DNA of 6,758 nucleotides from UMGS692 sp963653425. Lineage in GTDB: Bacteria > Bacillota > Clostridia > Christensenellales > CAG-314. The notes beneath the pieces are model-generated. The model saw only the letters and a program-made list of their open reading frames with translations. It was not told the origin of the DNA and did no database searches. Positions within the stretch are counted from its first letter, which is position 1. Every line of letters begins with the position of its first letter. The DNA lies in the NCBI GenBank assembly GCA_963653425.1, contig CAVJWC010000024.1:1-6758 (forward strand), read 5' to 3'. A program made the translations under genes and the position numbers. Of this stretch, positions 1-5,787 are shown piece after piece.

Positions 1-4
1 TCAT

Positions 5-198
5 TGAGCTTCGCATAGCCGTCAGTGAAATGCGAAACTTATGGAAAAGAAAGTAGGCAAAGAAACTTTCACCGAGCTTCGCGTATCTTTCAGAGCAATG
101 CGAAACTTACAGAAAGTAAGCAAAGAAACTTTCACCGAGCTTCGCATATCCGTTAGTGTAGCGTGAAACTTGCAGAAAGCAAGCAAAGAAACTTTCAC
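5..198 (+). repeat. Beta repeat array: three tandem 63-68 bp units
   Basis: Three head-to-tail units start at 5, 73 and 136 (lengths 68, 63, 63). Each begins with (C/T)GAGCTTCGC and ends with CAAAGAAACTTTCAC. Inside each unit an arm like AGCTTCGCAT is followed about 13 nt later by a near-complementary arm like ATGCGAAACT, so each can form an imperfect 10-bp hairpin. In the third unit the pairing has partly decayed. The first unit carries 5 extra bases in its A-rich part. A fourth copy lies at 3609-3671 in the same orientation. No frame through the array looks like a protein. The array may continue left of the window. Function is unknown; it behaves like a dispersed intergenic repeat. Confidence 0.85.
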
Positions 199-269
199 CG
201 TTGGGGGGTAAAGAAAAACTAAAAGCAGTCCGCTTTTGAAAGAAAACTAAAAAACGCAAAAACGCTTGT
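199..269 (+). other. Noncoding spacer with G-run and small hairpin
   Basis: The array ends in a truncated next unit (CG at 199-200) that turns into a run of six G at 203-208. An A-rich stretch follows, with a 6-bp hairpin at 221-237 (AAAAGC, loop AGTCC, GCTTTT). The same order, beta end, G-run, A-rich 6-bp hairpin, recurs at 3672-3702 with different bases (GAAAAG...CTTTTC). This spacer is therefore part of a composite repeat rather than random intergenic DNA. I see no convincing promoter here: TTGAAA at 236-241 resembles a -35 box but has no -10 box at the right distance. Confidence 0.6.
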
Positions 270-351
270 GGCTACCGACTTGTGTGGCTTTGCGAAGCCA
301 CGATGGGTCCGGCGTCACGCCGGTCTTTGGTACTTTCTTACAAGAAAGTAC
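270..351 (+). repeat. Alpha repeat, copy 1: triple-hairpin unit before hemW
   Basis: This unit matches 3829-3910; over the first 61 bases 56 are identical. It contains three inverted repeats in a row. The first is a 7-bp stem at 284-301 (GTGGCTT, loop TGCG, AAGCCAC). The second is a 6-bp GC stem at 309-323 (CCGGCG, TCA, CGCCGG). The third is a perfect 10-bp stem at 330-351 (GTACTTTCTT, AC, AAGAAAGTAC). It ends 9 nt before the hemW start codon. An open frame through it, beginning with GTG at 268, runs into hemW. All four codons that differ between the two copies change the amino acid, while one pair of changes preserves the first stem, so structure rather than a peptide appears to be conserved. 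Confidence 0.85.
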
Positions 352-360
352 AGAAAAACT

Positions 361-1518
361 ATGAGTACGAAGTCTATTTATATACATTTTCCGTTTTGCA
401 GGAGCAAGTGTGTTTACTGCAATTTCGTATCTTTTGCGGGGCGTGACTGTGAGATAGAGCGGTACGTAAACGCGGTAAGTCGGGAGCTTGAGCTTTGGGG
501 CAGGCTTCACGACGGCGCGCCTGTAGAGACGGTTTATATCGGCGGGGGAACGCCTTCGCTTATGAAACCCAAACAGCTTTCCGCGCTTATGTCGGCGGTG
601 AGGGGTAACTTTCCGCTTGCCGAGGACTGTGAGATTACGATGGAACTCAATCCGCAGAGCGGTAATTCGGCGCTTATCAAGGCGATGAAGAAATGCGGAA
701 TAAACAGGGTAAGCGTAGGTTTGCAGGTAGCCGACGACGCGATACTCAGGGAACTCAACCGTCCCCATAACACAGCGGATTTCGTAGCGACGGTAGGACG
801 GCTCAAAAGGGCGGGAATAACCAATATAAGCGCGGATATAATGCTTGGGCTTCCGCATCAGAACATAGCGGTAGTGAAGCATACGGTAGAGCTTTTAAGG
901 AAGCTGGATATTCCGCACGTATCGGCTTACGGACTTAAAGTAGAGAAAGGAACGCCCCTTTATAAGCTTGTGAGAAACGGAATTACCTTTTTGCCGGAAG
1001 AAGACGAAGCGGTGGATATGTACGACCTCGTGTATAAAACGCTCGAAAGGGACAAGATTTACAGGTACGAAGTATCCAACTTTGCAAAGGTGGGCTACGA
1101 AAGCCGACACAATATAAATTACTGGAAGCAGGGCAGGTATTACGGAATAGGACTTAACGCGTCGGGATTCGTGGGCGACGTGAGGTATTCCAACCTTAGG
1201 GATATGGACAGGTATTTTCAGCGTATAGAGGAAGAGAACGTTCGTCCCGTATCGAGAAGACACAAGCTTACGCTTAAAGAAGCGGAGTTCGAATATATTA
1301 TGCTTGCGCTTCGGATGGACCGCGGAATGGACATCAGGGAGTTCAACGAGCTTTATTATACGGATTTTATAAAGAGATACAGGAAAACGCTTGACAGACT
1401 GGAAAAGATAGGCGTTATAACTTACGACAGCAGAACGGTAGCCGTTCGTCCGGAAAAGATGTATCTTCTCAATTCCGTGCTGGTTGAATTTATGGAGGAC
1501 GAAGACGACTTTGCGTGA
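361..1518 (+). CDS. hemW: HemW-like radical SAM protein (heme chaperone family)
   Basis: This is a 385-residue protein of the HemN/HemW radical SAM family. The N-terminal barrel starts with a CX3CX2C cluster motif (C13, C17, C20), which binds the 4Fe-4S cluster and S-adenosylmethionine. The fourth Cys seen in true HemN is absent (F22). GGGTP lies at 61-65 and ELNPQS follows. The HNXXYW motif that marks HemW and is tied to heme binding is present as HNINYW at 250-255, so a heme-delivery role in the cytoplasm is more likely than coproporphyrinogen oxidation. Length fits HemW (about 380). The ATG at 361 places the Cys motif at the usual distance. The in-frame GTG at 268 would add 31 residues encoded by a repeat and is rejected. 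Unlike the other four genes it has no clear Shine-Dalgarno; a repeat hairpin ends 9 nt upstream. Odd residues: V123 in the usual GxQS site and NASG (266-269) in the usual GAHS site. tkt follows after 60 nt. Confidence 0.9.
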   Translation: MSTKSIYIHFPFCRSKCVYCNFVSFAGRDCEIERYVNAVSRELELWGRLHDGAPVETVYIGGGTPSLMKPKQLSALMSAVRGNFPLAEDCEITMELNPQSGNSALIKAMKKCGINRVSVGLQVADDAILRELNRPHNTADFVATVGRLKRAGITNISADIMLGLPHQNIAVVKHTVELLRKLDIPHVSAYGLKVEKGTPLYKLVRNGITFLPEEDEAVDMYDLVYKTLERDKIYRYEVSNFAKVGYESRHNINYWKQGRYYGIGLNASGFVGDVRYSNLRDMDRYFQRIEEENVRPVSRRHKLTLKEAEFEYIMLALRMDRGMDIREFNELYYTDFIKRYRKTLDRLEKIGVITYDSRTVAVRPEKMYLLNSVLVEFMEDEDDFA

Positions 1519-1578
1519 CTCAAAGCCATGAAAGAGCCGTAGAATATACAACTAACGTCACAAAGAACGGAGGAAAAA

Positions 1579-3543
1579 ATGAACAGAGCAACTACCATAA
1601 CGGCGGCGAGAATGCTTGCCGTAGACGCAATCGCAAAGGCAAACTCGGGACATCCCGGATTGCCGCTCGGAGCTATGCCGGCGCTTAACGCAATATACGC
1701 GGCTATGAAAAACGATCCTACAAAGCCCGAACACGTTAACAGAGATCGTTTCGTATTGTCCGCAGGACACGGTTCGGCAGGACTGTACGCAACGCTTCAT
1801 CTTTTCGGATACGACGTAACGCTCGAAGATATCGGCCGGTTCCGTCAGTTCGGAAGCAAGACGCCCGGTCACCCCGAGTACGGCGTAACCAAAGGCGTAG
1901 ACGTTTCGACGGGACCTTTGGGACAGGGTATAGCGAACGCTGTCGGTATGGCAATTGCGGAAACCGGACTTGCAGCCGAGTTCAACAGAGAAGGCTTCAA
2001 CGTTTTCGACCATTATACTTACGCGCTTTGCGGTGAAGGCTGTCTTATGGAAGGTATTTCCTACGAAGCCATGAGCCTTGCGGGAACGCTTAAACTCTCT
2101 AAACTTATCCTCGTTTACGATAAGAACGATATTACCATAGAAGGCGACAAGAACACTTCCTTCACCGAAGACGTGGCGGAAAGATTCAACGCTATGGACT
2201 GGCACGTCGAAATCGTAGAAGACGGAAACGACGTCAACGCTCTCGACAAAGCCATAGTAAAATGTAAAGTTCAGGGCGAAAGACCGTCGGTTATTATCAG
2301 CAAGACCAGGATAGGTTTCGGCAGTCCTCTTGCCGGAAGCGCGTCGGTTCACGGTTCTCCTCTTACGGGCGACAAACTTTCCGCCACCAAAGCTTTCTAC
2401 GGCTGGAACTACGAACCTTTCGTCGTTCCCGAAGAAGCTTACGAATTCGGCAGAGAAATCGCTTCCTTCGGCGCAAAGAAAACGGCAGAGTACGACGCTA
2501 TGATGAAGGAATACGCCGAAAAGTACCCCGAACTTTACGCTAAGCTTCAGTCTTACCTCAAAAAAGACAAAATCGACGTCGCGAACATGGAAACGGGTAT
2601 AACCGACGCCATGGCTACAAGAAAAGTCAGCAGTGAAATTCTCAATAAGCTCGAAAAGCTCGTTCCCAACCTCTTCGGCGGTTCCGCCGACCTCGGTCCC
2701 AGCAACCTTACCGTTATGAAGGACAGAAAATACTATTCTCCCGAGTGCAGAGAGGGCAGTAACGTTCATTTCGGTATAAGAGAACAGGCTATGGCTGCCG
2801 TTTGCAACGGTATAGCTCTTCACGGCGGACTCAGACCTTACTGCTCGACCTTCTTCGTTTTCAGCGATTATATGAAAGGCTCTATGAGAATGTCCGCGCT
2901 TATGGGACTTCCCGTAACTTACGTTCTTACCCACGACAGCATAGGCGTCGGCGAAGACGGACCTACTCACGAACCCATCGAACAGCTTTCCGCTCTCAGA
3001 AGTACCCCCGGTATGTATACCTTCCGCCCCGCAGACGCAACCGAAACGCTCTGCGCCTGGGACGTTGCTCTTAACTCGGGTAAACCTACCGTTCTCGTGC
3101 TTTCCCGTCAGAACCTTCCTCAGCTTACAGATACGAGCAAAGAAGCTCTTAAAGGCGGATATATCGTTAAAACGGCTGAAAACCCCGAGATTATCCTTAT
3201 GGCAAGCGGTAGCGAACTCCACCTCGCAGTCGAAGTCTACGACAGACTTGCTTCCGAAGGCGTTAAAGCAAGAGTGGTTTCCATCCCTTGCCACGAACTC
3301 TTCCTCGCTCAGGGCAAAGACTACGTCAATTCCGTTCTTCCCTCTTCCGTAACCGCCCGCATAGCTATCGAAGCAGGCGCTACAATGAGCTGGGACAGAT
3401 TCGTAGGACTCCAAGGCACCGTCATCGGTATCAACGAGTTCGGCCGTTCAAGTAAACCCGACGCTCTCTTTACCCACTACGGCATAACCGCCGATAACCT
3501 TTATAAGAAAGCTGTTTCCTTACTTTCTTCAACAAGAAAGTAA
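1579..3543 (+). CDS. tkt: Transketolase
   Basis: Transketolase (654 residues; E. coli about 663) moves two-carbon ketol units between sugar phosphates in the non-oxidative pentose phosphate pathway, using thiamine diphosphate (ThDP) and a divalent metal. The ThDP-binding PP domain (about 1-320) shows GHPGLPLG with H25, GHGS with H64, PGHPEYG with H98, the GEGCLMEG motif at 152-159, metal-site N183 and I185, and H258. The Pyr domain (about 345-515) has IREQ with catalytic E402 and GEDGPTHEP with H464. A C-terminal domain follows. Aligned on E. coli numbering, the metal-binding Asp155 is E153 here, a conservative but unusual change. Start is ATG with GGAGG at 1569-1573, 5 nt upstream. It follows hemW closely and may be cotranscribed. 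The last codons (SSTRK-stop) lie inside a palindrome of the intergenic repeat family, so the C-terminus may have been rewritten by a repeat. Confidence 0.97.
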   Translation: MNRATTITAARMLAVDAIAKANSGHPGLPLGAMPALNAIYAAMKNDPTKPEHVNRDRFVLSAGHGSAGLYATLHLFGYDVTLEDIGRFRQFGSKTPGHPEYGVTKGVDVSTGPLGQGIANAVGMAIAETGLAAEFNREGFNVFDHYTYALCGEGCLMEGISYEAMSLAGTLKLSKLILVYDKNDITIEGDKNTSFTEDVAERFNAMDWHVEIVEDGNDVNALDKAIVKCKVQGERPSVIISKTRIGFGSPLAGSASVHGSPLTGDKLSATKAFYGWNYEPFVVPEEAYEFGREIASFGAKKTAEYDAMMKEYAEKYPELYAKLQSYLKKDKIDVANMETGITDAMATRKVSSEILNKLEKLVPNLFGGSADLGPSNLTVMKDRKYYSPECREGSNVHFGIREQAMAAVCNGIALHGGLRPYCSTFFVFSDYMKGSMRMSALMGLPVTYVLTHDSIGVGEDGPTHEPIEQLSALRSTPGMYTFRPADATETLCAWDVALNSGKPTVLVLSRQNLPQLTDTSKEALKGGYIVKTAENPEIILMASGSELHLAVEVYDRLASEGVKARVVSIPCHELFLAQGKDYVNSVLPSSVTARIAIEAGATMSWDRFVGLQGTVIGINEFGRSSKPDALFTHYGITADNLYKKAVSLLSSTRK

Positions 3544-3544
3544 G
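3519..3544. repeat. Palindrome over the tkt stop codon
   Basis: A perfect 10-bp stem (TTACTTTCTT at 3520-3529, loop CAAC, AAGAAAGTAA at 3534-3543) extends to 11 bp with C3519-G3544. The TAA of tkt forms the end of the right arm. The arms match the palindromes at 330-351 and 3795-3816. No T-run follows, so it is not a standard intrinsic terminator, though a hairpin at an mRNA 3' end could still slow decay. Confidence 0.7.
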
Positions 3545-3545
3545 A

Positions 3546-3587
3546 CCTACTTTCTTTCGAAAAGAACCTACTTTCTTTGGAAAAGAA
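3546..3587 (+). repeat. Two tandem 21-bp repeats at left end of composite element
   Basis: Two adjacent 21-bp copies start at 3546 and 3567 and differ at one base. Each begins CCTACTTTCTTT and ends GAAAAGAA. They lead into AGCAGGCAAAGAA, which runs on to the beta unit. A related start (CTACTTTCTTC, then GAAAGCAGGCAAAGAA) lies just after rbgA at 6655-6686, so this marks the upstream end of the repeat element. Confidence 0.7.
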
Positions 3588-3608
3588 AGCAGGCAAAGAA
3601 ACTTTCAC

Positions 3609-3671
3609 CGAGCTTCGCGTAGCCGTCAGAGCGATGCGAAACTTATGAAAAATGGGCAAAGAAACTTTCAC
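3609..3671 (+). repeat. Beta repeat, single copy downstream of tkt
   Basis: This is a 63-bp unit of the same family as the array at 5-198, in the same orientation, with the same start (CGAGCTTCGC) and end (CAAAGAAACTTTCAC). It can form the same hairpin, AGCTTCGCGT with ATGCGAAACT. A G-run (GGGGG at about 3675-3679) and a 6-bp A/T hairpin (3684-3702) follow, as they do after the array near the window start. Confidence 0.85.
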
Positions 3672-3697
3672 CGTGGGGGCGTTGAAAAGCTAAAAAC

Positions 3698-3725
3698 TTT
3701 TCATACCCGCAAGAAAGTTTATAAC
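3698..3725 (+). promoter_or_regulatory. Possible promoter upstream of obgE
   Basis: TTTTCA (3698-3703, 4 of 6 to TTGACA) is followed after 16 nt by TATAAC (3720-3725, 5 of 6 to TATAAT). It lies in the A/T-rich part of the tkt-obgE gap, about 200 nt before obgE. The region is so A/T-rich that chance matches are likely; another TATAAA at 3736-3741 has no partner -35 box. Confidence 0.3.
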
Positions 3726-3754
3726 CAAAAGAAACTATAAATTCTTAATAAAAC

Positions 3755-3782
3755 TTATGGGGAAAGATAACTTTCCCCATAA
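3755..3782. other. Perfect 12-bp hairpin
   Basis: TTATGGGGAAAG (3755-3766), loop ATAA, and CTTTCCCCATAA (3771-3782) form a perfect 12-bp stem. On the + strand no U-run follows. On the - strand the stem is followed by GTTTTATTAAG, weakly terminator-like. It has no counterpart before hemW, so it is not a fixed part of the composite repeat. It may be a separate small element or a transcript end for the opposite strand. Confidence 0.65.
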
Positions 3783-3784
3783 TG

Positions 3785-3816
3785 AAGTTCTTTGGTTCTT
3801 TCTTTCAAGAAAGAAC
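3785..3816 (+). repeat. Palindrome unit of the TTCTTTCTT family
   Basis: A 32-bp stretch begins AAGTTCTTTG and contains a perfect 10-bp stem at 3795-3816 (GTTCTTTCTT, TC, AAGAAAGAAC). The same 32 bases occur exactly, in inverted orientation, at 6704-6735. The palindrome also closes both alpha units (330-351, 3889-3910). Confidence 0.8.
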
Positions 3817-3828
3817 AGAAAAATATTC

Positions 3829-3910
3829 GGCTACCGACTTGTGTAGTCTTGCGAAGCTACAATGGGTCCGGCGTCACGCCGGTCTTTGGTTCTTTCTTTC
3901 AAGAAAGAGC
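3829..3910 (+). repeat. Alpha repeat, copy 2: triple-hairpin unit before obgE
   Basis: This is the second copy of the unit at 270-351. Stem 1 (3843-3860) differs from copy 1 by a compensatory G:C to A:T pair plus one wobble and one mismatch. Stem 2 (3868-3882, CCGGCG/CGCCGG) is identical. Stem 3 (3889-3910) keeps ten pairs including one G-T. The unit ends 3 nt before the obgE ribosome binding site. The matching peptide frame here is out of frame with obgE, which supports treating the unit as noncoding. Confidence 0.85.
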
Positions 3911-3924
3911 AATAAGGAGATACT

Positions 3925-5190
3925 ATGTTTACGGATAAGGTCAGGATATACATTAAAGCGGGAGACGGCGGAAACGGTGTCGTATCCTTTCACACGGAGA
4001 AATACGTCAGCCGAGGTGGTCCTGACGGCGGTGACGGCGGAAAGGGCGGAAGCATAATTTTCGTTGCGACGGACAAGCTTAATACGCTTAACGACTTTTA
4101 CTTCAAGCGTCATTATCGTGCGGAAAACGGCGAAAACGGCGCGGCTAACAACTGTTACGGCAAGAGCGGGGAAGACCTTATCGTATACGTTCCCGTCGGA
4201 ACGATAGTCCGCGACGTAGAGACGGGCAAGACCATGGCGGATTTCAGGGAAGTCGGACAGAGCAAGGTTATCCAGAAAGGCGGAGCGGGCGGAAAAGGCA
4301 ACGTTAAGTACGCCAACGCAAGGAGGCAGGCGCCGAGGTTTGCGTCGCACGGCGAAAAGACGGAAGAAAAGCATATCGAACTGGAGCTTAAAACCATAGC
4401 CGACGTAGGCTTGGTGGGATTCCCCAACGTAGGAAAGTCCACTTTGCTTTCGGTTATAAGCTCGGCTAAGCCTAAAATTGCCGACTATCACTTTACGACG
4501 CTTAACCCCAATTTAGGAGTTGTAAGAAGGTACGAAGAAACGCTTTTATGCGCGGATATACCGGGACTTATCGAAAAGGCTTCGGAAGGCGCGGGATTGG
4601 GACACAGTTTTCTTCGCCATATAGAGAGAACGAGAATGATCGTACACGTTCTCGATATGGGAGGAAGCGAAGGAAGAGATCCTCTCGACGACTTTGAAAA
4701 GATAAACGCCGAACTAAGGAACTACTCGGAGAAACTTGCGGAGCTTCCTATGATAGTTGCGGCTAACAAGATGGATATGCCCGGCGCGGAAGAGAACCTC
4801 AGACGGTTTAACGGGAAGTACGGGGATAAGTACACCGTCGTTCCCATAATGGCGATGATAAGAGAAAACGTAGACGCTCTCGTCAAGGAGATGTTCGACG
4901 TTTTAAGAACGCTTCCGAAACCCGTATACGAAGAGGAAGATTTTTACGAGTACGAAGAAGCCGACAAGACGGGCTTCGAGATTGCGCGTGAAGACGACGG
5001 AGCGTTCGTGGTTTACGGCGGACTTATCGACAACCTTGCAAGAAAGGTCAATATCGACGATTACGACCAGATGAGATTTTTGCAGAGAACGCTTATAAAC
5101 GCGGGCGTTATATCGGCTCTCAGAAAGAAAGGCGCGAAAGAAGGTTCTCTCGTGAGAATGGGCGACATAGAATTCGATTTCGTGGAATAA
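3925..5190 (+). CDS. obgE: ObgE/CgtA GTPase, large-subunit assembly
   Basis: Obg-family GTPase (421 residues) acting in late 50S ribosome assembly and linked to growth and stress control. The glycine-rich Obg domain (about 1-158) is followed by the G domain: G1 GFPNVGKST at 165-173, G2 with T191/T192 in FTTLNPNLG, G3 DIPG at 211-214, and G4 NKMD at 281-284. A C-terminal OCT domain (about 350-421, ending GDIEFDFVE) is typical of Gram-positive Obg. The G5 site, usually a Ser-Ala pair after a Pro-Ile, reads PIMAM with M309-A310, an unusual change next to the guanine pocket. Start ATG at 3925 has AAGGAG at 3914-3919, 5 nt spacing. The gap before it is filled with repeats; yhbY follows, as in many Bacillota. 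The stop codon is followed by 53 codons with no stop in the same frame, up to yhbY. Confidence 0.97.
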   Translation: MFTDKVRIYIKAGDGGNGVVSFHTEKYVSRGGPDGGDGGKGGSIIFVATDKLNTLNDFYFKRHYRAENGENGAANNCYGKSGEDLIVYVPVGTIVRDVETGKTMADFREVGQSKVIQKGGAGGKGNVKYANARRQAPRFASHGEKTEEKHIELELKTIADVGLVGFPNVGKSTLLSVISSAKPKIADYHFTTLNPNLGVVRRYEETLLCADIPGLIEKASEGAGLGHSFLRHIERTRMIVHVLDMGGSEGRDPLDDFEKINAELRNYSEKLAELPMIVAANKMDMPGAEENLRRFNGKYGDKYTVVPIMAMIRENVDALVKEMFDVLRTLPKPVYEEEDFYEYEEADKTGFEIAREDDGAFVVYGGLIDNLARKVNIDDYDQMRFLQRTLINAGVISALRKKGAKEGSLVRMGDIEFDFVE

Positions 5191-5340
5191 AGTCCCTACC
5201 TTAATACCATAAACGCCATTCAGCGCACGGGAAAAAACCGTTTAATGCGAAAAGCCGGCAAAACGCGCGGAAACGCCACAAAAACGCATAAGGCGAAGTT
5301 TGCGGGCGGAAAGCCTGATAACAAACTCTCTAAAAACTAC

Positions 5341-5344
5341 GGAG
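5341..5344 (+). promoter_or_regulatory. Ribosome binding site fixing the yhbY start
   Basis: GGAG at 5341-5344 (in ACGGAG) sits 5 nt before ATG 5350, the same spacing as for tkt, obgE and rbgA. The upstream in-frame ATG at 5245 has no such site, only CGGGA about 13 nt away. This favours the short YhbY. Confidence 0.75.
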
Positions 5345-5349
5345 ACAAA

Positions 5350-5646
5350 ATGAACACTAAAGAAAGAAGTTATTTAAGAGGAAAAGCCAACGCGCTCAAA
5401 CCTCTCGTATATCTCGGAAAAGACGGCATAACCGACAACTTTTTGGAAGAAGTCAGAACGGCTCTTTTCCATAACGAACTTATCAAAATCGCGGTAATGA
5501 AAAACGCCCCCGAAGACGCCAAAAGTTCGGCGGAATCCGTGGCTCAGGCTACGGGAAGCGAAGTCGTTCAGGTTCTCGGAAGCAAAATCACGCTTTTCAA
5601 AGAGACCGACAAGGAAGGTTTCGAACATCTTCTGGATAAGATGTAA
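5350..5646 (+). CDS. yhbY: YhbY family RNA-binding protein (CRM/KH-like)
   Basis: A 98-residue protein of the YhbY/CRM family, which binds pre-ribosomal RNA during large-subunit maturation. It shows the family start (YLRGKANALKPLVYLGKDG), the GKDG loop matching the GxxG RNA-contact loop, the ELIKIAV strand, and the end ATGSEVVQVLGSKITLF. Length fits the usual 95-100 residues from ATG 5350, which has a good ribosome binding site. A second in-frame ATG at 5245 would add 35 residues with 11 Lys/Arg and 2 Asp; it lacks a ribosome binding site and is not typical of the family, so I do not use it. The gene follows obgE by 159 nt and is probably in the same transcript; both act on the large ribosomal subunit. 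Confidence 0.93.
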   Translation: MNTKERSYLRGKANALKPLVYLGKDGITDNFLEEVRTALFHNELIKIAVMKNAPEDAKSSAESVAQATGSEVVQVLGSKITLFKETDKEGFEHLLDKM

Positions 5647-5687
5647 CCGTAAGTCCGTTCGGGCTTGGGCAAAGGCGCAACTATGCT

Positions 5688-5751
5688 AATCGAAGCGTAA
5701 CCTAATCGATGTATGGCGAAATCGACGTGTAACGCAATCGAAGCGCAACGA
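5688..5751 (+). repeat. Four tandem 16-bp repeats upstream of rbgA promoter
   Basis: Four copies start at 5688, 5704, 5720 and 5736, exactly 16 bp apart, each beginning AATCGA. Copies 1, 3 and 4 continue roughly as (A/C)GYGYAAC; copy 2 has diverged. The array ends 7 nt before the predicted -35 box of rbgA. Its position suggests iterated protein sites or a short tandem expansion; neither is proven. Nothing else is obvious in the 5647-5811 gap except a 6-bp hairpin right after the yhbY stop (5651-5666). Confidence 0.75.
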
Positions 5752-5758
5752 AAGCAAC

Positions 5759-5787
5759 TTTACAGCCCGACGCTCACGGCATTTAAT
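5759..5787 (+). promoter_or_regulatory. Predicted sigma-70-type promoter for rbgA
   Basis: TTTACA (5759-5764, 5 of 6 to TTGACA), a 17-nt spacer, then TTTAAT (5782-5787, 5 of 6 to TATAAT). Transcription would begin near 5794 and give a leader under 20 nt with AAGGAG at 5801-5806. An inverted repeat (TTAATT 5783-5788, AATTAA 5797-5802) overlaps the -10 box and the ribosome binding site and could be an operator. Confidence 0.6.

Noticed and set aside
5..198. CRISPR array
   Set aside because: Units are similar along their whole 63-68 bp with no unique spacers, and no cas gene is present.
309..339. GC hairpin CCGGCG/CGCCGG as an intrinsic terminator
   Set aside because: It is followed by TCTTTGGTAC, not a T-run, and is repeated upstream of obgE as part of the alpha unit just before start codons.
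268..360. In-frame N-terminal extension of HemW starting at GTG 268
   Set aside because: It is encoded by the alpha repeat, has no ribosome binding site, and pushes the radical SAM Cys motif too far from the N-terminus. The same peptide frame before obgE is out of frame with that gene.
247..1551. Two antisense open frames opposite hemW (247-882 and 895-1551)
   Set aside because: Both mirror the hemW reading frame and show no recognisable domain.
1558..3414. Long antisense open frame (618 codons) opposite tkt
   Set aside because: The + strand protein is an unmistakable transketolase. The antisense frame has low-complexity Ser/Phe/Val/Arg-rich content typical of a codon-bias shadow.
3782..4057. 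Open frame of 91 codons overlapping the obgE start
   Set aside because: It is made of repeat DNA plus a shadow of obgE in another frame; no family likeness and no ribosome binding site.
5227..5241. Terminator after obgE (ACGG...CCGT)
   Set aside because: Only a 4-bp stem with no T-run.
5245..5349. Upstream ATG for a 133-residue YhbY
   Set aside because: No ribosome binding site at 5245, while ATG 5350 has GGAG at the spacing used by neighbours and gives the family length. Kept as a finding because the frame stays open.
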